Made by a program: the position numbers and the translations under genes. Below, piece after piece: positions 20,991 through 31,120 of a stretch of 64,000 bases of DNA; within the stretch, counting starts at the first letter, position 1; the number at the start of each line of letters is the position of its first letter. The notes under the pieces were generated by a model. The model saw only the letters and a program-made list of their open reading frames with translations, did no database searches and had not been told where the DNA came from. Source of the DNA: an uncultured Erythrobacter sp. (lineage in GTDB: Bacteria; Pseudomonadota; Alphaproteobacteria; Sphingomonadales; Sphingomonadaceae); the NCBI GenBank assembly GCA_947499095.1, contig CANMMR010000004.1, forward strand, positions 224,481 through 288,480. The letters are read 5' to 3'.

Positions 20991-21596
20991 ATGCGCTGTG
21001 CCATAGCCGCTGCGATGGTTCGCACCCTTGCACCGCTATTCGTCCTTGCGCTGGCAGCCTGCAAGCCGCCGGCTTCGGACGAATATACCGAGCGCACACG
21101 CATTGCGCCGCGCGCCGAGGCGCCGTCCGAACCGATCCGGTCTCCCGATACCGAAGGTGCGGTCTGGGCCGCGACTGACAATCCCGACCGATTGCTCTAC
21201 GGCAAACCGGGCGAACGACCGTTCTTCGCGCTCGAGTGCACCGACCAGGGCGGCCTGCCGCTGATCGCCTACACGCGCTTTGCCAAGGCCGATGCCCATG
21301 CGAAGGCGATACTGGCACTGATCGGCAACGGCCATGTTTCACGGCTCAAGATCGATGCGGTCGAGCGCGGCGACGTCTGGCGTTGGGAAGGCGCAGTCGA
21401 GGCCGAGGACCCGGCGCTCGACGTACTCACCGGCACGCGGCAGGTCGAAGCGACCGTTCCGGGTGCGGGAAGCCTCATCCTCAACCCTAGTGCATTCCCG
21501 GGAGAGCTGGTCGAGCGTTGTCGTTTACAAGACGTCGCCCAGCCCGAGGAAACTAGCGCTGAGTCTGCGCCTTCCGAACCAGAAGGTCCGGCGTGA
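20991..21596 (+). CDS. Second small lipoprotein, unknown function
   Basis: About 200 residues; ATG 21015 (MVRTLAPLFVLALAAC) gives a cleaner signal peptide than ATG 20991. Lipobox LAAC. The mature part has one cysteine pair (FALECTDQGG ... VERCRLQD) and resembles the preceding lipoprotein in size and layout, so the two may be diverged relatives. The 3' end overlaps the convergent DsbD-type gene by 44 bases. The acidic Glu/Pro tail lies in the overlap. Function unknown. Confidence 0.72.
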   Translation: MRCAIAAAMVRTLAPLFVLALAACKPPASDEYTERTRIAPRAEAPSEPIRSPDTEGAVWAATDNPDRLLYGKPGERPFFALECTDQGGLPLIAYTRFAKADAHAKAILALIGNGHVSRLKIDAVERGDVWRWEGAVEAEDPALDVLTGTRQVEATVPGAGSLILNPSAFPGELVERCRLQDVAQPEETSAESAPSEPEGPA

Positions 21597-23622
21597 GCAC
21601 CTGTGGCAAGTGCTCGGCATCGGCACCGGGTTCGTACCACAAATAGAGCGGGACGCCCGCCGCGCCCTGCCGCGTCAGGATACGCGAGATTTCCTCGTCG
21701 CGCCGCGTCCAGTCGGCCCGGATGGCGACGACGCCTGCGTCCTCGAAGGCAGCGCGTGTTGTCTCCCGTTCAATGGCGACGCTCTCGTTGACCTTGCAGG
21801 TGACGCACCAGTCGGCGGTGAACCAGACGAATACCGGCTGCCCGCTCGCCCGCGCTTCGGCGAGCGCGGTTTCGGAAAACGCGACGGGATCGAGCAGGCT
21901 TTCGGAACTGTTCGCCTGAGCTTGCGGAGCCGGCAAGAGCGCAGTCCCAAGGGCGAGCACTGCGACGAGAGCGACAGCGACGACACCCGATCCGCTCCGC
22001 CCACGGCGCTGGAACACGCCGACCAGCGCCAACCCGAGCACGGCGAAGATGCCGACGGCTCCGACCAGCGCGAGGTATTCCCAACCGCCGACGCGCCAGA
22101 GCAACCAGCCCAGTGCGAGCGCCGTCAGCCCCATCGGCAGCGCCATCCAGTGGCGGAAGCGCTCCATCCACGGGCCGGGCTTCGGCAGACGCCTCCGGAG
22201 TGCGGGGACGAACCCGATAAGGAGAAAGGGCAGCGCGAGCCCCACGCCGAGCGCGGTGAAGACCATGAGGCCGTCGAGGGGCGGAATCACCAGCGCTGCC
22301 CCCAGCGCCAGCGCCATGAACGGCCCCGTGCAAGGTGTAGCTACGAAGGCCGCAAGCAAGCCGGTCGCAAACGAACCGCCGCGCGACGGGCCGTGGCCCG
22401 ACACGGCAAGGCCAGGCACATCGAACAGGCCGAGGAAATTCGCGGTAATGGCCAGCGCCAGCAGGAACAGGCCGACGAGGACGACCGGCTCCTGCAACTG
22501 GAAGGCCCAGCCGACCTGCTCGCCCGCCGACCGCAAGGCGAGGATCAGCAAGCCCAGCCCTGCGCAGGCCAGGACGACTCCCGCCGTATAGGCCAGCGCG
22601 TCGGAGCGCGCCGAAGCCTGCTCTCCGCCGGCCTTGGCCAGCGCAAGCGCCTTGAGGCTGAGGATCGGGAACACGCAGGGCATGATGTTGAGCAGCAGTC
22701 CGCCTACCAGCGCAGCGAGCAGCAATTGCCACAAATCCGACGTGGCAGCGCCGCTGCGGATCGGTTTTACGCCTTCGAGTGGAACGTCGGCAGGCGTTGC
22801 AACGAAACGAACGCCGCGCCCATTGCCAAGATCGAGGATACCTTCGACCCGGTTTGGTGCGCCGGTCTCATCGGCGAGCGGTGTTTGCTGCAAGGGGATT
22901 TCGGCGACCAGCAAATCGCCCTCGCGCACGAAGGTCTGGACCGCGGCATAGCGGGGGCGCTTGCCGCCACCGAGATCGCTCGTCGCGAGAAACACGTGAA
23001 CGTCGCCAAGGTCACTGGCTGCAGGAAGCGGAATGCCGATCCGCAGGCGATCCCTGCCGATCTCGAACCCTGCCTCGCTGCCGAGCGGCGGGACGACATC
23101 GGCGCGCCAGCGGTCGAGCGAGGCACCCATTCGTTCCGGCGTCAGCCGCACCTGCGCGGTCTGCGGCACGCAAATCACATCCGTACAGGCCAGATAGTCG
23201 ACCGTCGCTTCGAGCGGGCCGAGATCATCCAGTGCGGCATCCGCCGGGATCGTAACCGGATAAAGAACCGCGTATTCGCCCTCGTAAACGTGGTTCATCA
23301 AATCCGCGATGACGAGGCGCTTTGGCAGCGGATATTGCGCTTCACCGAACCATTCTTCGGGCCAGGACCACTCGATCCGCATCCCGAGCCCGGCATCGCC
23401 CGGATTGGACCAATAACCGTGCCATTCCTCGGATCGCGGCGTGAAGCGCAGCGAGACAGTCATCTGCACAGTACCGTCATCGGCGCGCTGCTGTCGGTCG
23501 GAGAAAATTTCGACCGCGATATCGTTCGGTCCGCCAGGCTGCGATTGCGCTGCGGCAGGCATGGTGAAAAGCGCCAGGACAGCTAAAAGCAGGGCACCCA
23601 GAAAGGCGCGCAAACCGGTCAT
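21553..23622 (-). CDS. DsbD/ScsB-type protein-disulfide reductase
   Basis: About 689 residues from ATG 23622, with a signal peptide (MTGLRAFLGALLLAV...). Three domains: an N-terminal beta domain with the cysteine pair CTDVIC; a transmembrane domain of about eight helices with the paired cysteines in NIMPCVFPIL and ATPCTGPFM; and a C-terminal thioredoxin domain with WCVTC. Electrons pass from cytosolic thioredoxin through the membrane cysteines to the periplasm, for cytochrome c maturation, disulfide isomerases or copper resistance. The gene has no obvious operon partner. Confidence 0.93.
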   Translation of the reverse strand: MTGLRAFLGALLLAVLALFTMPAAAQSQPGGPNDIAVEIFSDRQQRADDGTVQMTVSLRFTPRSEEWHGYWSNPGDAGLGMRIEWSWPEEWFGEAQYPLPKRLVIADLMNHVYEGEYAVLYPVTIPADAALDDLGPLEATVDYLACTDVICVPQTAQVRLTPERMGASLDRWRADVVPPLGSEAGFEIGRDRLRIGIPLPAASDLGDVHVFLATSDLGGGKRPRYAAVQTFVREGDLLVAEIPLQQTPLADETGAPNRVEGILDLGNGRGVRFVATPADVPLEGVKPIRSGAATSDLWQLLLAALVGGLLLNIMPCVFPILSLKALALAKAGGEQASARSDALAYTAGVVLACAGLGLLILALRSAGEQVGWAFQLQEPVVLVGLFLLALAITANFLGLFDVPGLAVSGHGPSRGGSFATGLLAAFVATPCTGPFMALALGAALVIPPLDGLMVFTALGVGLALPFLLIGFVPALRRRLPKPGPWMERFRHWMALPMGLTALALGWLLWRVGGWEYLALVGAVGIFAVLGLALVGVFQRRGRSGSGVVAVALVAVLALGTALLPAPQAQANSSESLLDPVAFSETALAEARASGQPVFVWFTADWCVTCKVNESVAIERETTRAAFEDAGVVAIRADWTRRDEEISRILTRQGAAGVPLYLWYEPGADAEHLPQVLTPDLLVRKAQTQR

Positions 23623-23690
23623 TGTCCTTGCTTCGTCCACGGATGCGCATCTAGGGCCATGACAGGCTATTCGCAACGAGGCGCTGAAAC

Positions 23691-24914
23691 GTGACACAGG
23701 CAAACGACACTCGCGATCTGCTGATCCTCGGCGGGGGTCTGGTCGGGATGACGCTGGCGCTGGCCGCGGCGAGCAAGGGCATTTCGAGCCATCTCGTCGA
23801 CCGCGCCGATCCCGCATCGCTGACGGCGGAAGGTTTCGACGGGCGGGCCTCGGCCATATCGACGGCCAGCTGGCGCCTGTTCCGCAAGATCGGGCTGGAG
23901 GACGTACTCGAACCGCATGGTTGTGACATCGCCTCCATCGCGGTGGTCGACCAGATGAAGCCCGGCCAGCTCGACTTCAGACCCGAACCGCACGAAGGCA
24001 CGCTCGGTCGCATGTTCGCCAACCGCCAGCTGCGGCTCGCACTGCATGAGGCGGCTGCGAAGGAACCGCTCATTTCCTGGCACGCCCCGGTCGATGTCGT
24101 CGCCCGGGATCGCGGCGAGTTCGGCGTTTCGGCGACGCTGGGCGACGGGACGGTGCTGAAGGCCGCGTTGATGGTCGGCGCGGAAGGCCGCAGTTCGCCC
24201 TCGCGCGAGGATGCCGGGCTCAAGATGGCGAGCTGGGATTACAGCCACCGCGCAATCATCGCAGGGCTGGATCACTCCAAACCGCACGACAACGTCGCTT
24301 GGGAAATCTTCTATCCCGAAGGCCCCTTCGCGCTGCTCCCCATGCTCGACGGACCGGACGGAAAGCATCGCAGTGCGCTGGTGTGGACGGTGGACGAAAA
24401 GGATGCCGCCGGCGTCCTCAAGCTGTCCGACCGCGCCTTCCTTGCGGAAATCCACAAGCGCATGGGCGATCTGCTGGGCGAGCTGAAGCTTAACAGCGGG
24501 CGCTCTTCCTATCCGCTCAGTTTCCAGCACACGGCGCGCATCGTGGAGGACCGCCTGGCGCTGGTGGGCGACAGCGCCCACGGCATGCATCCGATCGCCG
24601 GACAGGGCCTCAATCTCGGCCTGCGCGATGTGGGTGCGCTGGTCGAAGTGTTGGACGAGGCGCTGCGGCTCGGCCTCGATCTCGGCGATGCGCAGGTCCT
24701 GAAGAAGTACGAGGAATGGCGCGCGCTCGATTCGCTGATGGTCATGGGCGCAACCGACAGTCTGACGCGCCTGTTCGGCGTTCCCGGCAAAACCGCGAGC
24801 GCACTGCGCCGCTTCGGTATGGCCGGGGTCCAGCAGTCGAGCTGGCTCAAGCGCTTCTTCATGGACGAGGCGCGCGGCGTTTCCGGCGATTTGCCCGAAA
24901 TGCTGAAGGCCTAA
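23691..24914 (+). CDS. UbiH/UbiF/COQ6-family FAD monooxygenase
   Basis: 407 residues, start GTG at 23691. FAD fingerprint GGGLVGMTLAL near the N-terminus, a DG-type middle motif (LMVGAEGRSS), and the late GDSAHGMHPIAGQGLNLGLRDV that marks ubiquinone hydroxylases. It hydroxylates the ring of a ubiquinone precursor; which position cannot be decided from sequence, since alphaproteobacteria use one to three such enzymes. The stop is 6 bases from the end of the convergent mitofilin-like gene. Confidence 0.92.
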   Translation: MTQANDTRDLLILGGGLVGMTLALAAASKGISSHLVDRADPASLTAEGFDGRASAISTASWRLFRKIGLEDVLEPHGCDIASIAVVDQMKPGQLDFRPEPHEGTLGRMFANRQLRLALHEAAAKEPLISWHAPVDVVARDRGEFGVSATLGDGTVLKAALMVGAEGRSSPSREDAGLKMASWDYSHRAIIAGLDHSKPHDNVAWEIFYPEGPFALLPMLDGPDGKHRSALVWTVDEKDAAGVLKLSDRAFLAEIHKRMGDLLGELKLNSGRSSYPLSFQHTARIVEDRLALVGDSAHGMHPIAGQGLNLGLRDVGALVEVLDEALRLGLDLGDAQVLKKYEEWRALDSLMVMGATDSLTRLFGVPGKTASALRRFGMAGVQQSSWLKRFFMDEARGVSGDLPEMLKA

Positions 24915-24920
24915 GTGAGG

Positions 24921-25811
24921 CTATTCCTCGACCGGGCTCGCCTGTTCGATCCGGTTGCCCGCCCCGTCACGCAGGCGGCGCGGTTCCAGCACGGCAGCCG
25001 TCTCGATCAGGTCGAGCGCCTGCTGCATTGCGGCAAACCGCTCCGCATCGCGAATCCAGCTGCGCGCATTCTGTGCTCCCGGCAGATTGCGCACCTCGGC
25101 GATGGCCGCTTCGGTTCGTCCGCTTTCGAGGAACAGGCGCGCGCGTTCCAGCCGCCGTTCGGGCTGCGGCGACGGGGCGCTTTCGCTGCGAATGATGAAC
25201 AGCTGGGAGAGCTCTTCCTGAAACCGACCGAATCCGGCTGTCTGCGACGGTTCGGCAAGGCGCGGCGCGAGGCCTTCCAGCCGCGCGATCAGCACGTCGA
25301 GCGTAACGGGATTGCGGCTGGTGCGAATGAGCGTGTCGACCGCATTGGGCATGGCATCGCCGAAACGCAGCCGCAGCTGATCGGCCAGGAAGCCAAGTTC
25401 CGCGCCTTTCTCCAACGCTCGCCGCGTAGCAAAGGCGATGAGCAGTCCCTCTGCCCGCGCGGCATTGCCCGCCGCAGCCTGTGCCTGCAGATCGAGCCGC
25501 GAAAGCCTCTGCTCCGCCGCAGCCAGCCGCTGGTCGATGCCGCCCTGCTGCTCTTCCACACGGGCGACGGCCTGCTCCGCCGCCTGGCTGGCCGTGGCAG
25601 ACGGCGTCGGGGTCGGCGAGGCGGATGGATCGGCGGAAGGTTCGCCGGCATTCGAGGGCGGAGGCAGCTGCACGACCTTTGGCTCGCGTTCCTGCATCTT
25701 GTAGACGGCGTATCCCGCCACGGCGCCGCCGAGCAGGAAAGAGGCAAGGACCGCCGCGAGCACGGGCGGCACGGACGGCCCCTTGCGCGAGCTGCTGGTG
25801 AATTCTCTCAT
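24921..25811 (-). CDS. Mitofilin-like (COG4223) inner-membrane protein
   Basis: 296 residues with one N-terminal membrane helix (VPPVLAAVLASFLLGGAVAG) after a basic stretch, a Pro/Ser linker, a coiled-coil segment (AAEQAVARVEEQQ...), and a helical C-terminal domain. Alphaproteobacterial proteins of this kind, coded behind hemD, are the proposed ancestors of mitochondrial Mic60 and help shape inner membranes. It is 40 bases downstream of hemD, as expected for this gene order. Confidence 0.82.
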   Translation of the reverse strand: MREFTSSSRKGPSVPPVLAAVLASFLLGGAVAGYAVYKMQEREPKVVQLPPPSNAGEPSADPSASPTPTPSATASQAAEQAVARVEEQQGGIDQRLAAAEQRLSRLDLQAQAAAGNAARAEGLLIAFATRRALEKGAELGFLADQLRLRFGDAMPNAVDTLIRTSRNPVTLDVLIARLEGLAPRLAEPSQTAGFGRFQEELSQLFIIRSESAPSPQPERRLERARLFLESGRTEAAIAEVRNLPGAQNARSWIRDAERFAAMQQALDLIETAAVLEPRRLRDGAGNRIEQASPVEE

Positions 25812-25850
25812 CGACTTCCGTTCTGCGACCCGATGCCCGGTGTTCCGGAC

Positions 25851-26543
25851 CTATCCATCCCCGTCCGAGGATTCTTGGCACAAAGATTTCGCCAAGGCCA
25901 GCATTGCGCCATCGTCGGGGGTCCATGCGATATGGACGGACGCCCAGCCTTCGCCGACGATCTCGGCGACGCGCGGGCCGATGGCTACGACGATGAATTT
26001 CGTATGATCGACTTTCAGCCGGTCGCATTCTTGCGCGAAACGTTCGGCAGCCGCCCCCGAATGGAGCGCCACGACCGTGTCGCGCAGCAAAGGCTGGGGC
26101 AGTTCCAGCGATTGCGGCACGGCGCGATAGACTACCCGCGTCTCGACACGCAGCCCGTCTGGAGCCTTGAGCGGAACCCGATCTTCGCCTGCCAGCCGCA
26201 GCAGGCGCAGTTTGCGGCCCTGAAGCCGGTCGAGCACGGACTGAAGCCCTCCCTTTCCCACTTGTCCGACCACCAGTCCGGCGCTGCGGGCGGCATCGGC
26301 GGTCGCCTGCCCGACCACGTGGACCGGCAGTTTCGCATAGCGCTTCAGGCTGTCACCGGCATGGCGGAAGGCATTGGCGCTGCCGATCAGAAGGCCGTCG
26401 AACCCATCGCTCTCCGGCGAGTCCCAGACCACCGGTTCGATCTCGAACAGAGGCGCGCCGACCACCTCCATGCCCATATCGCGAGCAGTTTTTGCCGAAA
26501 CCGTCCAGCCCGGTTCCGGCCGCAGCAGGAGGAGTGGCTTCAC
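25851..26543 (-). CDS. hemD: Uroporphyrinogen-III synthase
   Basis: 230 residues. The start is GTG 26543, chosen because it overlaps the hemC stop as GTGA and begins at VKPLLLLRPEPGW, a typical HemD N-terminus. The sequence is divergent, as always for HemD, but LLIGSANAFRHAG, HVVGQATADAARSAG and FIVVAIGPRVAEIVG mark the two Rossmann-like lobes. It closes and rearranges hydroxymethylbilane to uroporphyrinogen III, using the hemC product. Confidence 0.92.
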   Translation of the reverse strand: MKPLLLLRPEPGWTVSAKTARDMGMEVVGAPLFEIEPVVWDSPESDGFDGLLIGSANAFRHAGDSLKRYAKLPVHVVGQATADAARSAGLVVGQVGKGGLQSVLDRLQGRKLRLLRLAGEDRVPLKAPDGLRVETRVVYRAVPQSLELPQPLLRDTVVALHSGAAAERFAQECDRLKVDHTKFIVVAIGPRVAEIVGEGWASVHIAWTPDDGAMLALAKSLCQESSDGDG

Positions 26544-27469
26544 GCCCCACCCTCGAAGAGCGCGCTCACTGCAGAAGGAGCGCGGCCTAACAAGCGCGCG
26601 GCCAGCTCGCGCGGCGCATCGGCGTCGTTGCTGGCGAAACTTGCGCTGTGCTCGATTCGCTCGCGCCCGTCGGTGCTGAAGATCGCCGCTCTCAGGACCA
26701 GCGTATCGCCTTCGGTCGTGGTCAGTGCCGCGATCGGGCTGCTGCAACCGCCGCCGAGCCCTTCCAGCAAGCGACGCTCGGCACGAACCTCCGCATGGCT
26801 GGGCGCATGGTCGATGGCTGCCAGATAGTCGCGAGCTTGCGCATTGTCGGTACGGCATTCGATCCCGATCGCCGCCTGCGCCGGTGCAGGCAGCCAGTCC
26901 TCGGGATCGAGCCGTGTTCCGACCTGCTCCTCGCCGAGGCGTTGCAGGCCCGCCGCCGCAAGAAAGGTTGCATCGGCCTCGCCACGTTCGAGCTTGGCCA
27001 TGCGGGTCGCCACGTTGCCACGAATGCCGACCACGCTGAGATCGGGACGTCTGTGCAGCAATTGCGCGGCCCTACGCGGCGCACTCGTCCCCACCCGCGC
27101 GCCTTCGGGAATGGCCTCGAGCGATGCCGCGCCGAGCAGCATGTCCGCCTTGTCCGCACGCGGCAGGATTGCGGCGATCGTCAGCGTGTCCGGACGCAGT
27201 GTTTCAACATCCTTCATCGAATGCACCGCCGCGTCGATCCGGCCTTCAGCCAGCCAGATATCGAGTTCGCGCGTCCACAGGGCCTTCCCCCCGATTTCGG
27301 CCAGCGGACGGTCCTGGATCCTGTCGCCGCTGGCGATCACCGGCACGAGTTCGACCGCCGCCTCGTCCCAGCCATGCGCTGCGCACAGACGCGCGCGGGT
27401 CTCGTGCGCCTGCGCCATGGCAAGCGGCGACTGGCGGGTTCCGAGGCGGATGAGCGGTGTGTCGGCCAT
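26540..27469 (-). CDS. hemC: Hydroxymethylbilane synthase (porphobilinogen deaminase)
   Basis: 309 residues, normal length. IRLGTRQSPLAMAQA at the N-terminus, VHSMKDVE in the middle, and the cofactor-binding cysteine in LGGGCSSPIAAL. It joins four porphobilinogen units in heme synthesis. It forms a coupled pair with hemD and is divergent from tsaD, 46 bases away, an order seen in many sphingomonads. Confidence 0.97.
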   Translation of the reverse strand: MADTPLIRLGTRQSPLAMAQAHETRARLCAAHGWDEAAVELVPVIASGDRIQDRPLAEIGGKALWTRELDIWLAEGRIDAAVHSMKDVETLRPDTLTIAAILPRADKADMLLGAASLEAIPEGARVGTSAPRRAAQLLHRRPDLSVVGIRGNVATRMAKLERGEADATFLAAAGLQRLGEEQVGTRLDPEDWLPAPAQAAIGIECRTDNAQARDYLAAIDHAPSHAEVRAERRLLEGLGGGCSSPIAALTTTEGDTLVLRAAIFSTDGRERIEHSASFASNDADAPRELAARLLGRAPSAVSALFEGGA

Positions 27470-27515
27470 AGAGGTTCGCTTGCCCTAGCGAGCGATACCG
27501 CTAAGGGAAAGCGCG

Positions 27516-28544
27516 ATGGTACTCGTGCTCGGCATAGAAAGTTCCTGCGACGAAACGGCCGCCGCTTTGGTCGATGGCGAAGGCCGCATCGTGGCGCAGC
27601 GTATCGCCTCGCAGGACGCGGAACATGCACCCTATGGCGGCGTGGTGCCGGAGATCGCGGCGCGCGCCCATGCCGAGCGGCTCGCCCCGATGATCGAGGG
27701 CGTACTGGCAGATGCCGGAGTAAGCCTCGCCGATTGCGATGCCATTGCGGCCACCGCGGGTCCTGGGCTGATCGGCGGCGTGATGGTCGGGCTGGTCAGC
27801 GCCAAGGCGCTCGCGATGGCGAGCGATAGGCCGCTGATCGCGGTGAACCATCTCGAAGGGCATGCGCTCAGCCCCCGCCTTTCCGATAGCTCGATCGAGT
27901 TTCCCTACGCCCTGCTGCTCGTTTCGGGCGGGCATTGCCAGATCCTGCGCGTCGATGGCGTCGGCCAGTACAAGCGCCTCGCCACCACCATCGACGACGC
28001 GCTTGGCGAAGCTTTCGACAAGACCGCCAAGATTCTCGGCCTGGGCTTCCCCGGCGGCCCGGCTGTGGAGCGCGTGGCGAAGGACGGCGACCCCACCGCG
28101 GTTCCGCTGCCCCGCCCCATGGTCGGCAGCGGCGAACCGCATTTCTCTTTCGCCGGCCTGAAGAGCGCGGTGTTGCGCGCCCATGAGAGCGGTAAGCACA
28201 CGGCTCCAGATCTCGCCGCGAGTTTCCAGCAGGCGGCCGTCGACTGCGTGGTCGACCGGCTGCGGATCGCGCTCGAGAGCATGGATGATGTCGAGACGCT
28301 GGTCGTCGCCGGCGGCGTGGCGGCCAATGCGACCGTTCGAGCGGCCCTCGAAAGCCTCGCCGCAGACCACGGCATGCGCTTTGCCGCTCCGCCGCCCGCG
28401 CTGTGCACCGACAATGCGGCGATGATCGCCTGGGCGGGTGTCGAGCGCCTCGGGCAGTCCGACCCGCTCGACATCGCCGCCCGCCCGCGCTGGGCGCTCG
28501 ATCCCGATGCGGAGCCCGTCCGCGGTGCAGGAGTGAAAGCATGA
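27516..28544 (+). CDS. tsaD: tRNA threonylcarbamoyladenosine synthase subunit TsaD
   Basis: 342 residues. [18 protein letters not shown] at the start, the metal ligands in VNHLEGH, and the ATP-site motifs VSGGH and [10 protein letters not shown]. With TsaB, TsaE and TsaC-made threonylcarbamoyl-AMP it modifies A37 of ANN-decoding tRNAs and is essential in most bacteria. It overlaps gpsA by 4 bases (ATGA), so the two are co-translated. Confidence 0.97.
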   Translation: MVLVLGIESSCDETAAALVDGEGRIVAQRIASQDAEHAPYGGVVPEIAARAHAERLAPMIEGVLADAGVSLADCDAIAATAGPGLIGGVMVGLVSAKALAMASDRPLIAVNHLEGHALSPRLSDSSIEFPYALLLVSGGHCQILRVDGVGQYKRLATTIDDALGEAFDKTAKILGLGFPGGPAVERVAKDGDPTAVPLPRPMVGSGEPHFSFAGLKSAVLRAHESGKHTAPDLAASFQQAAVDCVVDRLRIALESMDDVETLVVAGGVAANATVRAALESLAADHGMRFAAPPPALCTDNAAMIAWAGVERLGQSDPLDIAARPRWALDPDAEPVRGAGVKA

Positions 28545-29533
28545 CCAGCGTCGGCGTCCTCGGAGCGGGTGCCTGGGGCACGGCGCTCGCCCAAATGCTC
28601 GCCAGCGACGGGCGGGACGTGCTGATCTGGGCGCGCGAGCCGGAACTGGTCGAAGAAATCAACGTGCACCGCACCAACACGCTGTTTCTGCCCTCGGCGA
28701 CATTGGCGGACACGGTGCGCGCGACCGGCGATCTGGCCGAGATGGCACAGCTCGACGCGCTGCTCGTCGTCACGCCCGCGCAGCATATGGGCAGCGTGCT
28801 GGCAGACATGCCCGCACATCCGGCCGACCTGCTGCTGTGCTCCAAGGGCATCGAGGCGAGCAGTGGCCGGTTGATGAACGATGTCGCCCGCGACGCGGCA
28901 CCCGACAGCGCAGTCGCCGTCCTCTCCGGCCCGACCTTCGCGCATGAGGTCGCGGCAGGCCTGCCGACCGCCGTGACCCTCGCCTGCTCCGGCGGTGAGG
29001 CGCAGTGGGATAGGATTTCGCCTGTCGTCGCACGAAACACTTTCCGCCCCTATTATTCGGACGATGTCACCGGCGCGGAGATCGGTGGCGCGGTCAAGAA
29101 CGTGCTCGCCATTGCCTGCGGCGTGGTCGATGGCCTCGGCCTTGGCCAGAACGCCCGCGCCGCGCTAATCGCGCGCGGCTATGCCGAAATGCTCCGCTTC
29201 GGCGAGGCGCTTGGCGCGCGGGCCGAGACATTGGCGGGCCTGTGCGGCCTCGGCGATCTCGTGCTCACCTGTTCCTCCACCTCGAGCCGCAATTTCTCGC
29301 TCGGCAAAGCGCTGGGCGAAGGGCAAAAGGCCGAAGAGCTGATGGCCGACCGCCGGACCGTGGCGGAGGGCGCGCATACCGCGCCTGTCCTCGTCGAGCT
29401 GGCCGCGCGAAACGGAGTCGCCATGCCGATCGTCGCTGCGGTCTACGGCCTCATCAAAGGCGACGATCCGCGCACAACCGTATCGGGCATCCTCGCCCGT
29501 CCGCTCAAGGCCGAACAGGGCAGCGCCGGGTGA
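28541..29533 (+). CDS. gpsA: Glycerol-3-phosphate dehydrogenase [NAD(P)+]
   Basis: 330 residues from ATG 28541. NAD-binding [13 protein letters not shown] at the N-terminus, [14 protein letters not shown], catalytic lysine in [14 protein letters not shown], and GLGDLVLTC. It reduces dihydroxyacetone phosphate to sn-glycerol-3-phosphate for phospholipids. It is coupled to tsaD upstream and to the flippase downstream (GTGA overlap). Confidence 0.97.
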   Translation: MTSVGVLGAGAWGTALAQMLASDGRDVLIWAREPELVEEINVHRTNTLFLPSATLADTVRATGDLAEMAQLDALLVVTPAQHMGSVLADMPAHPADLLLCSKGIEASSGRLMNDVARDAAPDSAVAVLSGPTFAHEVAAGLPTAVTLACSGGEAQWDRISPVVARNTFRPYYSDDVTGAEIGGAVKNVLAIACGVVDGLGLGQNARAALIARGYAEMLRFGEALGARAETLAGLCGLGDLVLTCSSTSSRNFSLGKALGEGQKAEELMADRRTVAEGAHTAPVLVELAARNGVAMPIVAAVYGLIKGDDPRTTVSGILARPLKAEQGSAG

Positions 29534-31032
29534 CAGCCGGACAATCCGACGAAGACATGACCGCCCTTGCCAAGGGCGGACGGCAGAACTTCTTCGGGTT
29601 CCTGCTCCGCCTGTTGGCGCGCCTGCCTTTCCTGTTCATCGCAGGCCGCCTCTACGGGCCGGAGGCGCTGGGGGTGTTCGCATCTGCGCTGGTGGTGGTC
29701 GAGCTGGTCGCGCTTGTCTGCGCGATGGGCGAGAAGCGCGGGCTGGCGCAGCGCATGTCCGACGGCGAGGGCATCCATCCGGCCAACCTCGCATTCGACG
29801 GCATGTTGCTGGCGCTCTTTTTCTCGACCCTTGCAGCAATCTTCTTCTGGTTCGTGCCCGCACCGCTCTTCCCGAGCGGGCAGTATTCCGATCTCGACCG
29901 GCTCATCGTCCTCGCCATCCCCGGCTATGCGCTGACCGAGGTCGTGCTCGCGGCGCAAGCCTACAAATACGATATCGCCACCACCGTGCGCGCCCGCGCC
30001 GTGGTGGAACCGTGGACGATCTCGATCATGGCAGGCGTGTTCTGGTTCGTGCCTTCCTTGCGAGAGGCGGGGCTGTCGCTCGCCTATCTCATCTCGATCT
30101 ATGCCGGACTTGCGACAGGCCTGTGGACCTTCCTGCGCACCTATGGCCTGCCGCGCCAGTGGCGGATCGAGCTGCCCTATATGGCCCGCACGACCGCCCG
30201 CGCGCTGCCGCTGGCGACCGCCGATGCTATCGAATGGGGCACGCGGCGGGTGGATATTTTCATCCTCGGCCTTTTCGCAGCGCCCAGTGCGGTGGGTGTC
30301 TATTATGTCGCGCAACAGGTCGCGAGCCTGCCGCAAAAGCTCAAGACCAGTTTCGAGCCCATCCTCGGCCCGGTCATCACCAAGAACCTCAAGACGAAGA
30401 ATTACGAGGCGATAGCCAGACAGGTCTGCCAGGTGGGCTTCTGGATTATCGCCATGCAGGCCGGCATCGCGCTGGCGCTCGGCGTGCCGGGCGAGGCGGT
30501 GATGGGCCTGGTCGGGCCGGAATTCGTCGGGGGAACCGGGGCGCTCGCGCTACTGCTGGCTGCCGAAGTGGTGGCCGCGACGGCAGTGGTATCGGAAGCC
30601 GTGCTGATTTACGTCGCGCGGGTCCGCAATTTGTGGATTTCCATCGGCACGATCGCGTTCCAGGCCATGCTGACCGTTGTGTTGATCGAGGTCGTCGTCG
30701 CAGCGGGCTATGGTGAGCCGTACAAGGCGGCTGCCGCTGCCCTCGCCCTTGCCATCGCGCTCGGCACGGCAAGCTTGATCAAGGCGGTTTTGCTATCGAA
30801 GATTCTCGGCCATTCGATCAACAATTTCCGCTGGGCATTGGTCTACGCCATCGCCCCAGCCGTGGTGGTCGGCTGGCTCGCGACACGCCTACCCGAATGG
30901 GCGGAGCTCGCATTCGGCGTGCCCGCGATCCTGCTGGTCTACGGCTGGATCATCTGGAAACGCGGCTTCGGCCCGGAGGATCGCGTATTGTTCCGGCGCA
31001 ATCTGGACAAGCCTTCGGACAAGCAAGCCTGA
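29530..31032 (+). CDS. Polysaccharide/lipid flippase, Wzx/MurJ-like (MATE/MVF superfamily)
   Basis: About 500 residues with 12-14 hydrophobic helices; GTG 29530 overlaps the gpsA stop (GTGA), while ATG 29557 is a possible alternative. The first helix region FFGFLLRLLARLPFLFIAGRLYGPEALGVFA is typical of oligosaccharide flippases, and so is the VGVYYVAQQVASLPQKLK segment. It would turn lipid-linked sugar units to the outer leaflet. It is intact, in contrast to the distant O-antigen ligase and wzc genes. Confidence 0.88.
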   Translation: MTAGQSDEDMTALAKGGRQNFFGFLLRLLARLPFLFIAGRLYGPEALGVFASALVVVELVALVCAMGEKRGLAQRMSDGEGIHPANLAFDGMLLALFFSTLAAIFFWFVPAPLFPSGQYSDLDRLIVLAIPGYALTEVVLAAQAYKYDIATTVRARAVVEPWTISIMAGVFWFVPSLREAGLSLAYLISIYAGLATGLWTFLRTYGLPRQWRIELPYMARTTARALPLATADAIEWGTRRVDIFILGLFAAPSAVGVYYVAQQVASLPQKLKTSFEPILGPVITKNLKTKNYEAIARQVCQVGFWIIAMQAGIALALGVPGEAVMGLVGPEFVGGTGALALLLAAEVVAATAVVSEAVLIYVARVRNLWISIGTIAFQAMLTVVLIEVVVAAGYGEPYKAAAAALALAIALGTASLIKAVLLSKILGHSINNFRWALVYAIAPAVVVGWLATRLPEWAELAFGVPAILLVYGWIIWKRGFGPEDRVLFRRNLDKPSDKQA

Positions 31033-31044
31033 GGCAGCTCGTCG

Positions 31045-31065
31045 CGACTGATGAACATTCAGTCG
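31045..31065 (+). promoter_or_regulatory. Hairpin between flippase and VWA gene
   Basis: CGACTGA-tgaacat-TCAGTCG is a perfect 7-bp stem with a 7-base loop, 13 bases after the flippase stop. No T run follows, so it may be a 3'-end stabiliser or an operator for the next gene, whose ATG is 56 bases further on and has a good GGGAGGA site. Confidence 0.4.
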
Positions 31066-31120
31066 GCATTCACGCGCCGACCATGTAATGTTATCTTTTG
31101 AAAAATAGGGAGGACTGCCG

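Noticed and set aside
21334..23586. 750-codon open frame antisense to the DsbD-type gene
   Set aside because: Low-complexity Arg/Gln/Glu-rich shadow; the DsbD gene has all its paired cysteines.
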